A stretch of 60,396 bases of DNA from contig DGHK01000061.1 in the NCBI GenBank assembly GCA_002392655.1, positions 1 to 60,396 on the forward strand. The letters run 5' to 3'. This document shows, in pieces, positions 25,714-35,340 of the stretch. Made by a program: the position numbers and the translations under genes. Source of the stretch: Lachnospiraceae bacterium UBA3850. GTDB taxonomy: Bacteria > Bacillota > Clostridia > Lachnospirales > Lachnospiraceae. The notes beneath the pieces were generated by a model. That model did no database searches. It worked only from the letters and a program-made list of their open reading frames with translations, and was not told the DNA's origin. Within the stretch, counting starts at the first letter, position 1; each line of letters begins with the position of its first letter.

Positions 25714-27084
25714 ATGGCAAAAGAAAAACAAGTTTTTTATTGCAAGGAATGCGGTAATGAATTCGGCAAATGGATGGGACAGTGTCCCGCATGTAAGGCG
25801 TGGAATTCATTTGTGGAAGAGAAGGTCACGAAGACTAGAAGCAGCAAGACAGTAGCTGTTTCGGACAGACCTAAGGCGACTAGCATAAAGGATGTATCTT
25901 CTTCAGAGGAAAGCAGGATAAGTACACATATCTCAGAACTGGACCGTGTTCTCGGAGGCGGAATTGTGAGAGGAGCACTGGTGCTTGTAGGTGGAGATCC
26001 CGGTATAGGAAAGTCAACACTCCTGCTTGAGATGTGCAGGAATCTCGTTAAGGAAGATACGAAGGTGCTGTATGTGTCCGGTGAGGAGTCTATGTCGCAG
26101 ATAAAATCAAGGGCTGTCAGGCTCGGTATCGAAAGTGGCAGCGTCATGGAAGAGAGACTTATGCTTCTAAGCGATATAGATATGGATAATATAGAAAGCC
26201 AGATAGACAGTCTGGGGGCTGAGGTTGTAGTCATTGATTCCATACAGACTATAGAAGCTCCCGGGATTGAGTCGGCACCCGGAACCATCTCTCAGGTCAG
26301 AGAGGTCACGGCCAGACTTATGCAGATAGCAAAACAGAAAGGGACAGCAATCTTCATTGTAGGACATGTCACAAAGGAAGGAAATGTAGCCGGTCCCAGA
26401 ACGCTTGAACATATGGTTGACAGTGTGCTTTATTTTGAAGGAGATGAGAGTGGAGGCTTCAGACTTCTTCGTGCCAATAAGAACAGATTTGGATCTACCA
26501 ATGAGATAGGTGTATTCAATATGACAGATACCGGTCTTGAGGAGGTCACAAATCCGTCTGAGTTTTTCTTGAATGGTAGACCCGAAGGGGCTTCAGGCTC
26601 TGCGGTGGTCTGTGTGATAGAAGGAACAAGAGCGATGCTGGTTGAGATACAGGCGCTTCTTGCAGATTCAAACTACAGTATGGCCAAGCGTACCAGTGTG
26701 GGTATTGATTTTAATCGAGTGGGACTTCTCACTGCGGTTATTGAAAAACGTGGCGGGCTGAGCTTATCGGGCTGTGACTGCTATGTGAATGTAGCCGGTG
26801 GACTCAGGATAAACGATCCGTCTACTGATCTGGGAGTTGTGCTTGCAATTGCATCATCCTTCAGAGACAGGCCGATAGACTCTAGTACTGTCATAATAGG
26901 TGAGATAGGCCTTACGGGTGAGATAAGAGGAGTAAGAAGTGTTGCCCAGCGAATAAAGGAAGCTGCAAAGCTGGGATATAAGAAAGCTATAGTTCCTAAG
27001 TCCAATGCTGCAAAGGAGCTCGAGGGACTGGGAGTAGATATAATATATGTTTCAAATATACGTCAGGCGCTTGACTGTGTCTGA
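25714..27084 (+). CDS. radA: DNA repair protein RadA/Sms
   Basis: A 456-residue RecA-like ATPase that promotes branch migration during recombination. An N-terminal zinc finger (CKECGNEFGKWMGQCPAC, residues 10-27) leads into the Walker A loop GGDPGIGKST near 93-102. The RadA signature KNRFGSTNEIGVF lies near 255-267. The C-terminal 150 residues resemble the Lon protease domain without its catalytic pair (GLSLSGCDCYVNVAGGLRI). The length is standard. thrH-like follows after 24 bases. Confidence 0.96.
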   Translation: MAKEKQVFYCKECGNEFGKWMGQCPACKAWNSFVEEKVTKTRSSKTVAVSDRPKATSIKDVSSSEESRISTHISELDRVLGGGIVRGALVLVGGDPGIGKSTLLLEMCRNLVKEDTKVLYVSGEESMSQIKSRAVRLGIESGSVMEERLMLLSDIDMDNIESQIDSLGAEVVVIDSIQTIEAPGIESAPGTISQVREVTARLMQIAKQKGTAIFIVGHVTKEGNVAGPRTLEHMVDSVLYFEGDESGGFRLLRANKNRFGSTNEIGVFNMTDTGLEEVTNPSEFFLNGRPEGASGSAVVCVIEGTRAMLVEIQALLADSNYSMAKRTSVGIDFNRVGLLTAVIEKRGGLSLSGCDCYVNVAGGLRINDPSTDLGVVLAIASSFRDRPIDSSTVIIGEIGLTGEIRGVRSVAQRIKEAAKLGYKKAIVPKSNAAKELEGLGVDIIYVSNIRQALDCV

Positions 27085-27108
27085 TCAAAAGGAAGTTGGA
27101 GGAATAAT

Positions 27109-27714
27109 ATGAGAATGAATGTTGCATGTCTGGATCTTGAGGGAGTACTTGTACCTGAGATATGGATCGCTTTTTCAGAGGAAAGTGGTATCCCTGAGCT
27201 TAAAAGAACAACAAGAGATGAACCTGATTACAATAAGCTTATGCATTGGAGACTCGGTATACTTGCTGAGCATGGTCTGGGACTTAAGGAGATACAGGAA
27301 ACTATCAGCAGGATAGAGCCACTCCCGGGTGCTAGGGAGTTTCTCGATGAACTGAGAAGCGTGACACAGACTATTATAATAAGTGATACATTTGAACAGT
27401 TTGCAAAGCCGCTTATGGAGAAGCTTGGCATGCCTACTATATTCTGTAATTCTCTTGAGGTTGCAGAGGATGGACGAATTACAGGCTTCAGAATGAGATG
27501 TGAACAGTCAAAGCTCACTACAGTAAGAGCTCTTCAGTCCTGTGGATTTGATACGATTGCAACAGGAGACAGCTTTAATGATCTGTCAATGATCCGTGCC
27601 AGCAAGGCGGGATTTTTGTTCAGATCAACTGAACAGATCAAGGCAGACTATCCGGATCTTCCGGCATATGAAGAGTATGCTGATCTGTTGGCGGCATTTA
27701 AAGCAGCTTTATAG
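27109..27714 (+). CDS. thrH: ThrH-type phosphoserine phosphatase / homoserine phosphotransferase
   Basis: A 201-residue HAD hydrolase. The nucleophile motif is DLEGVLVPEIW near residues 7-17, where the second acidic residue of the classic DxD is replaced by Glu as in ThrH. TIIISDTFEQFA near 86-97 is motif II and GDSFNDLSMIRASKAG near 149-164 is motif III/IV. ThrH dephosphorylates phosphoserine and can phosphorylate homoserine. TTGGAGG precedes the ATG; an ATG two codons later is also possible. It sits between radA and a membrane protease without an amino-acid biosynthesis context. Confidence 0.88.
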   Translation: MRMNVACLDLEGVLVPEIWIAFSEESGIPELKRTTRDEPDYNKLMHWRLGILAEHGLGLKEIQETISRIEPLPGAREFLDELRSVTQTIIISDTFEQFAKPLMEKLGMPTIFCNSLEVAEDGRITGFRMRCEQSKLTTVRALQSCGFDTIATGDSFNDLSMIRASKAGFLFRSTEQIKADYPDLPAYEEYADLLAAFKAAL

Positions 27715-27725
27715 AAAAGAGGCGT

Positions 27726-28727
27726 ATGCTTTTGGATAGAAGTGATATAAGAAAAAGATACAGTAAGATAGGTGCCGCGTATGCTATGTTTGTGATGACG
27801 ATGTATGCGGCATCACTTATCATAAAGCTTGTTGTTAAGAAGGCAGATATAGTTATTGATAACAGCTGGGTGAGATATCTGATTGGACTGGCTCCTATAT
27901 GGGTATTCGGATTTCCTGTATGCTATCTCATGATAAAGGAGATGGAGAAGAGGGTACCGGATGATCACAGGCTGTCACTGGGCTATGGATTCAGCTTTTA
28001 TTTTATGCTGACTTTTCTTATGCTTACGGGGAATATCGTTGGTCGTCTTATTGCCTGGCTGATAGAGCTTTCGACCGGTTTAACTATGGATAATACTACA
28101 ATTGATATGATAAGCTCCCAGAATCTGCTTCCCAGTTTTGTATTTGCAGTTATAATAGCACCTGTTATGGAGGAAATTGCCTTCAGAAAGCTGCTTATAG
28201 ACAGACTATGGTTTTTATCAAAGAAGCATACTATATTCTTGTCAGGAATTATGTTTGCTCTGTTCCATACAAATCTGTTTCAGTTCTTTTATGCATTTCT
28301 GGTAGGAACCGTTTTTGCATATATCTATACCATAACCGGCAGGATCAGATATACTATAATGCTGCATATGACAATTAACTTTATGCATGGTATACTTCCG
28401 GTTGCTCTATTAAAAATGATGGATATCGGAAAGCTTGCAAGTATAACAACGCTTTCTCCGAATAGTCCGGAGGCTAGAAAAATCACTATGGAGCTTATTG
28501 GTTCACCGGGATTCATACTGTTTATTCTGTATTGCTTGATGATTCTGGGGTTCTTTATAACCGGAATAGTTCTTTTCTGTAAAAATGTTAAGAAGATGAA
28601 GGTGGACGATACTAATTCTTATCTTCAAGGACCTGGTTCTGTATCTGTTGTATACAGAAATGCAGGTATGATGACATTTATTATTGTTATGTTGATTTTT
28701 TCTGTAATAGAGGTGTTGATATCGTGA
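27726..28727 (+). CDS. CPBP-family intramembrane metalloprotease
   Basis: A 333-residue polytopic protein with about eight membrane segments. Motif 1 is MEEIAFRKLL (EExxxR) near 154-163; motif 2 is FALFHTNLFQFF near 178-189 (FxxxH); motif 3 is LHMTINFMHG near 216-225 (HxxxN). These residues bind metal in the Rce1/CAAX-like family. Substrates are unknown; in Gram-positive bacteria such proteins often act on peptides or confer bacteriocin immunity. It overlaps the MATE gene by four bases (GTGA). Confidence 0.88.
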   Translation: MLLDRSDIRKRYSKIGAAYAMFVMTMYAASLIIKLVVKKADIVIDNSWVRYLIGLAPIWVFGFPVCYLMIKEMEKRVPDDHRLSLGYGFSFYFMLTFLMLTGNIVGRLIAWLIELSTGLTMDNTTIDMISSQNLLPSFVFAVIIAPVMEEIAFRKLLIDRLWFLSKKHTIFLSGIMFALFHTNLFQFFYAFLVGTVFAYIYTITGRIRYTIMLHMTINFMHGILPVALLKMMDIGKLASITTLSPNSPEARKITMELIGSPGFILFILYCLMILGFFITGIVLFCKNVKKMKVDDTNSYLQGPGSVSVVYRNAGMMTFIIVMLIFSVIEVLIS

Positions 28728-30067
28728 ATAAAAAAACAAAACCATCGCGTCGAGAGATGCTTACGGAAACACCCATTCCACAGCTTATTATCAAGCTGTC
28801 GATTCCGACGATAATCAGTATGCTGGTTACTGCACTATATAATTCGGCAGATACATATTTTGTAGGCAAGATCTCCACTGAGGCAACAGCAGCAGTGGGG
28901 CTTGTTTTTTCTGTGATGGCAATTATTCAGGCTCTGGGTTTCTTCTTCGGGCATGGCTCGGGAAACTATCTATCGAGAATGCTTGGAGCTGAAAAGTACA
29001 AGGAAGCAAATGATATGGCATCCACGGGATTTTTCTCTGCTTTGATAGCTGGAGTTATCGTGGCAGCAGTTGGAAATATACTTGTTGAACCGATTTCAAC
29101 ATTAATAGGTGCGACAGAGTCAACCATGGCTGATACTGAGATATATATGAGGATAATTCTTATTGGTGCTCCCTTTATGATGGGGCAGTTTGTAATAAAT
29201 AACCAGCTTCGTTTTCAGGGAAATGCTATGTATGCAATGATCGGACTTATGTTCGGTGCAGTGATAAATGTTTTCCTCGATCCGCTGCTTATACTTGTGT
29301 TTGATATGGGTGTTGCCGGTGCAGCTATAGCAACTGTAGGCGGGCAGTTTACAAGCTTCATAGTACTTCTGATTGGAAGTATGAGAGGAGAGAATATACA
29401 TATCAGGCTGAAGAATGTGCATATAAATATGCATTTTGTAAAGGAGATAAATAATGGTGGTGCACCGTCACTTTTGAGGCAGGGGCTGGCTGCGGCATCA
29501 ACGCTACTACTTAATAATTTTGCAGGTAAATACGGAGGAACAGCAGCGATCGCCGGAATGTCCATAGTGACGAGAGTTATGCTTATGATGATATCGGCGC
29601 TCATAGGCTTCGGGCAGGGATATCAACCTGTATGCTCCTTCAATTACGGAGCGGGTCTGAAGAATCGTGTAAAGGAGGGGTATTTCTTCTGTGTCAGATG
29701 GGGCTTCATATTCCTTATGGCAGTCGGACTTATATGTTTCGCGTTTGCTCCCGGCATAGTCGGATGGTTTAGAGATGACGCTGAGGTTATCAAGGTGGGA
29801 AGCTATGCACTCAGATGTCAGGCTTCGGTTATATGTCTGTCATCGCCTATAGTTATAACCAATATGATGCTTCAGTCTATGGGAAGAGGGCTAAAAGCCA
29901 GTATACTGGCATCGGCTCGAAATGGTATATTCTTTATACCGCTTATTTTAGTTTTGCCACAGATTTTAGGACTGACAGGAGTTCAGATAACACAGACATG
30001 CTCTGATATACTTACTTTTTTCCTGACGATACCTATGGCTATTAGTGAGATACGAAGACTAAAATAG
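28724..30067 (+). CDS. MATE-family efflux transporter
   Basis: A 447-residue polytopic transporter with about twelve helices, using an ion gradient to export cationic compounds. The N-terminal segment IPQLIIKLSIPTIISMLVTALYNSADTYFVGK and the repeat in the second half match the MatE duplication. GTG 28724 overlaps the stop of the protease gene and GAGGTG lies upstream, so translation is coupled. The substrate cannot be read from sequence. No hairpin terminator is evident after it. Confidence 0.92.
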   Translation: MNKKTKPSRREMLTETPIPQLIIKLSIPTIISMLVTALYNSADTYFVGKISTEATAAVGLVFSVMAIIQALGFFFGHGSGNYLSRMLGAEKYKEANDMASTGFFSALIAGVIVAAVGNILVEPISTLIGATESTMADTEIYMRIILIGAPFMMGQFVINNQLRFQGNAMYAMIGLMFGAVINVFLDPLLILVFDMGVAGAAIATVGGQFTSFIVLLIGSMRGENIHIRLKNVHINMHFVKEINNGGAPSLLRQGLAAASTLLLNNFAGKYGGTAAIAGMSIVTRVMLMMISALIGFGQGYQPVCSFNYGAGLKNRVKEGYFFCVRWGFIFLMAVGLICFAFAPGIVGWFRDDAEVIKVGSYALRCQASVICLSSPIVITNMMLQSMGRGLKASILASARNGIFFIPLILVLPQILGLTGVQITQTCSDILTFFLTIPMAISEIRRLK

Positions 30068-30096
30068 TAAAAAATTGATAAAAAAGACATTTTTTC

Positions 30097-30125
30097 TCGA
30101 CTTTTTTGTACAAATGTGATAAAAT
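30097..30125 (+). promoter_or_regulatory. Promoter of the large secreted protein
   Basis: TCGACT at 30097-30102, a 17-base spacer and TAAAAT at 30120-30125. The resulting leader is about 135 bases, extremely AT-rich, with an ACATGT...ACATGT inverted repeat near 30181-30205. No riboswitch-like structure is seen. Confidence 0.5.
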
Positions 30126-30267
30126 CAAAGGGAATTTTTATAAATTCAAGGAAATGTAAAAATATTGATAATAGTATGATACATGTTAAAAAATAGACAT
30201 GTTACATAAGAATGTTAAGATTTTTACAAAAACCTAAAAATGCAAAAAAATAGAAGGGAGAAAATGC

Positions 30268-33200
30268 ATGGATAATTTTTTAAAGATGATCCGTACGCCT
30301 AGACGTGTGATCAGCTGGCTTCTTGCAACCGTTATGGTTATTTCCACTTTCTGGTATGGTGGAATAAGCAAGGTTCGTGCAGAGGGCGCTGAAGAGGCTC
30401 CTGAAGCGGTTGAAGCATCAGAAGGCGAAGCGGTCGAAGAAGAGGAACATACAGAAGCTCCTGCCACAGACGAGGCAGAACAGGATGAGGAAGCACTTAT
30501 AGGTGATCCTGGAGATCCTGCGGTAACAGCGCCTGGAATAGCTGAGGGGCTTGTATGTACCGGAGCAGATCTGCAGCTTCTTACAAGTGCAGCTCAGAAA
30601 ACAGACCAGGCTCCGAGTAATTCTACGGTAGTATATTCTACTAGTAGAAATATGAGTATCTTAAACGCAAAGACTAGTTATACTGGTATTACAGCCGCTG
30701 ATGCAGGTGACCACACCGTTTATTATGGATACAGAACAGGTAGTAATGTTTTTAATTACAAGTTTACGGTTGTAGATTATGTTGTTGTAAATATCGCAAC
30801 AGGTGATATTGATAAGGTTCCTGTGAAGACAGTTAGAACAGGAACAAGTATTCGCAATTACAGATATTCACCATTCACTTATACCGGTGATGTTATTGCG
30901 CCTAATATCTACCTTGAGGATGCAGGTGGAAATGCTCTTACAGAGAATACTGATTATAGAATTGAGTCAGGAACAACAAGAGCAAGTGCTATTGGTGAAT
31001 ATGAAATCACAGTTCTCGGACTTGGAAACTATGAAGGAACAACAACTTCATTTACATGGGAGATTCAGGAAGATCCTTATATCGTTTATCCTACAAGAAA
31101 CTGGGATATCAGAGTTCAGGATTCAGAATCTGAATATGATGGAGAGGCTCATGGTCTGAATATCACTCTTCAGAATAAGGCAGCTGATGCTAAGGTTGCA
31201 TACCTTCTCTTAGAAGATGGCGAGGAGCCTGACTGGGAGTCAGAAGAATTTTCAGATGTTCCATGTGAGTTCGTTGATGCAGGCGAGTACGATGTTGCAT
31301 GGAAGGTTTACACTGATGAAGTAGATATGGAGGGTAATCCTATCCATACACCAGTTACAGGTGTAAATACAGTAACCATAACACCTAAAGAGGTTCACGT
31401 TTATTCAAATGAAATAACCAAGGTTTATGATGGTGAGCCATTTGACGAAGAAGATCTTGCTGTTACTCAGATTGGTGAAGAAGATGGAAGCTATGCTCCT
31501 GTAGAGGGCGAAACAATCGCTCCAGAGGATATCAGACTTGCTCTTTCTGAGGAAGCTGTTGAAGCAGTAGATGTTGGCGAATATGAAATCGAAGTAGTAA
31601 ATGAAGAATCGCTTGTTGAGCTTTATCCGAACTATAACATAATAGTTTCCATAGATGGATATGCTACTATTACAAGCAGACCTCTTACTATAACACTTGC
31701 TGAAGAATCATATACCAAGATGTATTCAGAAGACGCTATTGATTTTGAAGCAGAGCTTGTTTTCGAGCCATTTGATGAGGAAGCAGGAACAGGTCTTGTT
31801 GATGGTGATGAAATAATCGGTGCTCCTGTATTATCAACTGATAGTGAGTCAACCAGAACAACTTATGCTGTAGAAGACGATAATTTACTTGATGCAGGTA
31901 CTTATTATATTCATCAGTATTATACAAATAATAGAGGCAGGATTATAGAAGGTATCACACCTGATGATAATCCAAACTATGATATAACATTCCAGGGTGG
32001 TACATATACTGTAACAAAGAAGCCAATCGATACTGAGTCAATAGAGGTTGAATTTGCCGGTAGTGAGACAGGTTACTATGAGTATACCGGAAGCAGAAGA
32101 AATATTTCTGTAGATCTTTTTGATGTAGTAAGCGGCTTTGATTGTATCGGTTCAGATGATTATACAGTAACAGGTGTTACAAGTGCTTCAAACTATGGAA
32201 AGTACGATATAAAGATTACAGCAACAGCTGATGGTAATTATACCGGACAAAGAGAAGAAGCATGGGGCATCGTTGCTTATGTTAGCGATGAGTTCGATTA
32301 TGATGGTACAACCCATATGCTTACAGAGGATAATATAGAGAAGGCTATCGATGATGGTACTCTTATCGACTTCCGCTTTAGTATGACTGAGCCGGAAGAG
32401 GATGTTACAATTGATAACTATAAGACTTTGTATGATCTTGAAACAATAGATGATGTCAAGGCTGCATTTGAAAAAGCAGATCTTGGTAAGGATGTAGGAA
32501 CTTATACATTCTACTATGTTCTTAGGTTAAGAGGAGATAAGTTCTTTGCAACAAGTGCAAATGTAGTCGTTGTTCCTGCTGAAATAGAAATCTCAGCTGG
32601 ATATACAGTGAAGGACTATGACGGTACTACAGAGGTTAAATTCTTAGATCAAGAACTTCCAATTCTTACAGGAGTTGGATATGAGGCAGTATATGTCAGC
32701 AATATTACAGGTAATCTTGAAGAGGCTGACTCAAATTATGCTTTAGGTATTGATGAATCAGAATATAGAACAGTATACTTTGACGAGGAAGCTCTTGCTA
32801 AGGCTGATATAACTCCGGCCAATGAGAATACCAATCCTGATAATTATGTTATCACAGTAGATGATGAAGCCGGATGTGCAGTATACAGAGCAGAGCTTTA
32901 CATTGAGGACTTTGAAATCGAAGTAGCAGATAAGGATTACGATGGTACTGATTTGGCAGAAGTAACTATTACAGCTGAAACCGGAATCGAAGGAGAAGAG
33001 ATAGCATTTGATGATGCTTTTGGAATCTTCAAGGATGCAGATGTTGCATATGATGATCAGGGAGAAGTAATAGAAAAGCCTGTAATGGTTTTTGCAAGTG
33101 CAGTAGCAGGTAATGAAGAAACAGATATTGCAAACTATTTAATTATTGATGATCGTCATGTGGAAATTCGTCCGCAAATTCCAGACTATTTAATTGGAGT

Positions 33201-34290
33201 TCCTGCAGAGGCAATTCCTGTAGCTCTAGGAGAATTAGTTATTGGAGAAGACGACTATGATGTTTATTCTATTGAATCAGCAACTATCTATCCACTTGAG
33301 GTTACCATTACACCTGATAGTGCTTCTAAGACATATGATGGAAAGTCTGTTGATGCAGAGACAGCTGGACTTACATTCACAGTTGAAGGTGTTTCTGAAG
33401 AGCTTGCTGAGATAGATGAGCTTGCTGCAGAAATCCTTAATAATCCTGAAGATCTTTTCGCTGTATCTTTTGAAGAAGGTGTTGATGTAAAGAACGCAGG
33501 AAAGTATGTAATATACAGTGAAGCTGATGATGGATTGGCAGAAGAAGGCAACTTCACATTCAAAACAATGACAGGTGAATATGAGATTACACCTAAGGCG
33601 GTTACAGTTAAGGTTGAAGACGCAACTAAGAAGGTAGGAGAGGATGATCCTGTATTCAAGTATAGCGTAACAGGTCTTGTAGATGGTGAAAGCCTTAAGA
33701 ATGTAAAGGTTACTCGTACATCCGGCGAAGATGTTGGAACATATGATGTATATATTACATTTGACAAGGATGATAACTATGAGTTTACATTTGTAAACGG
33801 TAAGTTCACTATCACAGAAGGTGATAAGCCTGAGCCTGCTCCACAGCCTGAAACAAACTACAAAAATGAGTGGGTTGACGGACAGTGGTATGGCGCAGAT
33901 GGTAATACTGATTATGCACCTAAGGGAAGCTGGAAGCAGAATGCTTCAGGCTGGTGGTATGAAGATACATCAGGCTGGTATCCGGTAAGCTGCTGGCAGA
34001 AGATAGATGGTTTGTGGTATTACTTCAAGCATGATGGCTATATGGCATCAAGTGAGTGGATCAACGGCTGGTGGTGCGATGCTGATGGATCTTGCACATA
34101 CGCAGGTGTTGGTTCATGGAAGTCAGATTCAAACGGCTGGTGGTATGAAGATACCCTTGGCTGGTATGCTGTGAGCTCATGGCAGAAGATTGATAGTATC
34201 TGGTACTACTTCGGAAATGATGGTTATTTGGTAACAAATCAGTACGTAGATGGTTATTGGGTAAACGCTGACGGAGCTTGGGCAGAATAG
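30268..34290 (+). CDS. Giant secreted YDG/MBG-domain protein with C-terminal wall-binding repeats
   Basis: A 1340-residue surface protein, the longest in the window. A long signal peptide (about 1-39, ending SKVRAEG) is followed by a Glu/Ala-rich acidic stretch to about 80. The body consists of serial beta-sandwich repeats: YDG-type units begin KVYDGEPF near 385, KDYDGTTEV near 782, KDYDGTDLA near 890 and KTYDGKSVD near 1018, and an MBG_2-like unit (KKVGEDDPVFKYSVTGLVDGES) lies near 1118-1140. Residues about 1198-1340 are choline-binding-like repeats (GWWYEDTSGWYP, IDGLWYYFKHDGYM) nearly matching those of the protein at 2593. It has no LPXTG motif, so attachment is non-covalent. Likely an adhesin or spacer. 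Its composition is acidic and cysteine-poor. Confidence 0.88.
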   Translation: MDNFLKMIRTPRRVISWLLATVMVISTFWYGGISKVRAEGAEEAPEAVEASEGEAVEEEEHTEAPATDEAEQDEEALIGDPGDPAVTAPGIAEGLVCTGADLQLLTSAAQKTDQAPSNSTVVYSTSRNMSILNAKTSYTGITAADAGDHTVYYGYRTGSNVFNYKFTVVDYVVVNIATGDIDKVPVKTVRTGTSIRNYRYSPFTYTGDVIAPNIYLEDAGGNALTENTDYRIESGTTRASAIGEYEITVLGLGNYEGTTTSFTWEIQEDPYIVYPTRNWDIRVQDSESEYDGEAHGLNITLQNKAADAKVAYLLLEDGEEPDWESEEFSDVPCEFVDAGEYDVAWKVYTDEVDMEGNPIHTPVTGVNTVTITPKEVHVYSNEITKVYDGEPFDEEDLAVTQIGEEDGSYAPVEGETIAPEDIRLALSEEAVEAVDVGEYEIEVVNEESLVELYPNYNIIVSIDGYATITSRPLTITLAEESYTKMYSEDAIDFEAELVFEPFDEEAGTGLVDGDEIIGAPVLSTDSESTRTTYAVEDDNLLDAGTYYIHQYYTNNRGRIIEGITPDDNPNYDITFQGGTYTVTKKPIDTESIEVEFAGSETGYYEYTGSRRNISVDLFDVVSGFDCIGSDDYTVTGVTSASNYGKYDIKITATADGNYTGQREEAWGIVAYVSDEFDYDGTTHMLTEDNIEKAIDDGTLIDFRFSMTEPEEDVTIDNYKTLYDLETIDDVKAAFEKADLGKDVGTYTFYYVLRLRGDKFFATSANVVVVPAEIEISAGYTVKDYDGTTEVKFLDQELPILTGVGYEAVYVSNITGNLEEADSNYALGIDESEYRTVYFDEEALAKADITPANENTNPDNYVITVDDEAGCAVYRAELYIEDFEIEVADKDYDGTDLAEVTITAETGIEGEEIAFDDAFGIFKDADVAYDDQGEVIEKPVMVFASAVAGNEETDIANYLIIDDRHVEIRPQIPDYLIGVPAEAIPVALGELVIGEDDYDVYSIESATIYPLEVTITPDSASKTYDGKSVDAETAGLTFTVEGVSEELAEIDELAAEILNNPEDLFAVSFEEGVDVKNAGKYVIYSEADDGLAEEGNFTFKTMTGEYEITPKAVTVKVEDATKKVGEDDPVFKYSVTGLVDGESLKNVKVTRTSGEDVGTYDVYITFDKDDNYEFTFVNGKFTITEGDKPEPAPQPETNYKNEWVDGQWYGADGNTDYAPKGSWKQNASGWWYEDTSGWYPVSCWQKIDGLWYYFKHDGYMASSEWINGWWCDADGSCTYAGVGSWKSDSNGWWYEDTLGWYAVSSWQKIDSIWYYFGNDGYLVTNQYVDGYWVNADGAWAE

Positions 34291-34329
34291 TTAATTATAA
34301 GTAAATAATTACTTTCTCTCTTATAAAAT

Positions 34330-34364
34330 GGGGACGGTTCTATGATTTTCATAGAGCTGTCCCC
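34330..34364. repeat. GGGGAC-type palindrome, REP-like and terminator for both neighbours
   Basis: GGGGACGGTTCTATG (34330-34344) pairs with CATAGAGCTGTCCCC (34350-34364) through 15 positions with two wobbles and a 5-base loop, flanked by TAAAATG and CATTTTA. It lies between convergent genes and can stop transcription from both. The GGGGAC...GTCCCC form is one I recall as common in Clostridia, often with REP-associated transposases, none of which is in this window. Confidence 0.75.
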
Positions 34365-34371
34365 TCTCATT

Positions 34372-35100
34372 TTATTTCGATTTTTCTTTAAGCTTTTTAA
34401 GTATATCCTTCATCCTATCAGGCCTATCTGTTATAAGTCCAGCGACCTTAGAATGTTTGATGAAGAACTTTATAAGAAATGATTTATTTACAGTCCATAC
34501 ATAAACCGGAAATCCTGCGTGTCTCATCCTTCTGGTAAAACCGCATCTCATAAGTACCGGATGTGGGCTTACAAAGTCTGCATGGCATGCCTTAAGTCTT
34601 CTTCCCGGAAATACTTCATTACATCTCATTTTGAAATCGGCATCGTCTCTTCCGAGCAGAAGACCAACTTCGATGTTCGGATCAAATTCTTTTATCCTGT
34701 AAGGGGTTATATCATAAAAGGATTTGATGCTGTACTCGTTATAGTCAAGAAGCTTCTTGACTATTTTTACTATTCTGTATTCGTAGCCTGTTTCCTTAAT
34801 CTCTATATCCATAAATACTCTGTTATGGCATAGCTTAATGACCTCAAGGAAGGTAGGAATTCTGAAACCATTTTTCTCGGCTATGCTCTGCAATTCCTCA
34901 TATGAGGTTTCCGAGATGGCTCTTCCTTCTATTTGTGAATCATGATAGACCACAAGTTTGTTGTCCAGGGTTTTTCTGACATCAAACTCTACCATATCAA
35001 CTCCAAGCTGAATTGCATTTTCAAATGCATCCAGAGTGTTTTCGGTTCCACCCATTCCTGCGCCGCCTCGATGGGCTATGATTTTTATATCCTTATTCAA
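34372..35100 (-). CDS. Glycerophosphodiester phosphodiesterase
   Basis: A 242-residue TIM-barrel enzyme that splits glycerophosphodiesters into glycerol-3-phosphate and an alcohol. IIAHRGG near residue 7, ENTLDAFENAIQLGVDMVEFDVRKT near 19-43 (metal-binding Glu and Asp) and VVYHDSQIEGR near 48 are the catalytic motifs. No signal peptide or membrane segment, so it is cytoplasmic. Start is taken as TTG at 35100 because AAGGAG precedes it on the minus strand. The in-frame ATG at 35256 would add 52 unrelated residues translated from the reverse of an aldo/keto-reductase remnant and is rejected. Confidence 0.87.
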   Translation of the reverse strand: MNKDIKIIAHRGGAGMGGTENTLDAFENAIQLGVDMVEFDVRKTLDNKLVVYHDSQIEGRAISETSYEELQSIAEKNGFRIPTFLEVIKLCHNRVFMDIEIKETGYEYRIVKIVKKLLDYNEYSIKSFYDITPYRIKEFDPNIEVGLLLGRDDADFKMRCNEVFPGRRLKACHADFVSPHPVLMRCGFTRRMRHAGFPVYVWTVNKSFLIKFFIKHSKVAGLITDRPDRMKDILKKLKEKSK

Positions 35101-35162
35101 AGCATTACTCCTTATATACAAAAGTGCATTCACACTATAACACTTTGATTTGTAATGAGTCA

Positions 35163-35296
35163 ATCGGAACAGTTTATTTTGATACTGCCTATGTGTATCA
35201 TGGTGGTACATCGGAGGTTGCTGCGAAGGAGTGTGTCCACAGCACCTTCCAATCATAGAGCTTCTTAAAGAAGCATCCGATGAATTTGATCAGTAA
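35163..35296 (+). pseudogene. Remnant of a ferredoxin-type aldo/keto reductase
   Basis: From 35163 the plus strand reads VYFDTAYVYHGGTSEVAAKE, the NADPH-reductase active-site segment (Asp and Tyr of the catalytic tetrad). In another frame, 35234-35296 reads CPQHLPIIELLKEASDEF and a stop, the C-terminal end of the 4Fe-4S-containing subgroup of this family. About 300 residues between the two parts are missing and the frames differ, so an internal deletion has left both ends joined. No start codon or ribosome site remains. It lies in the 350-base gap between gdpD and the ABC operon, which otherwise has only short repeats. Confidence 0.8.
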
Positions 35297-35340
35297 ATTT
35301 ATGCTTGAGGTTTCGTTTGCTTTTGGAGAAATCTTTTTTG

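Noticed and set aside
35101..35256. 52-codon N-terminal extension of the phosphodiesterase
   Set aside because: It translates the reverse strand of an aldo/keto-reductase remnant, and a TTG with AAGGAG starts the true protein.
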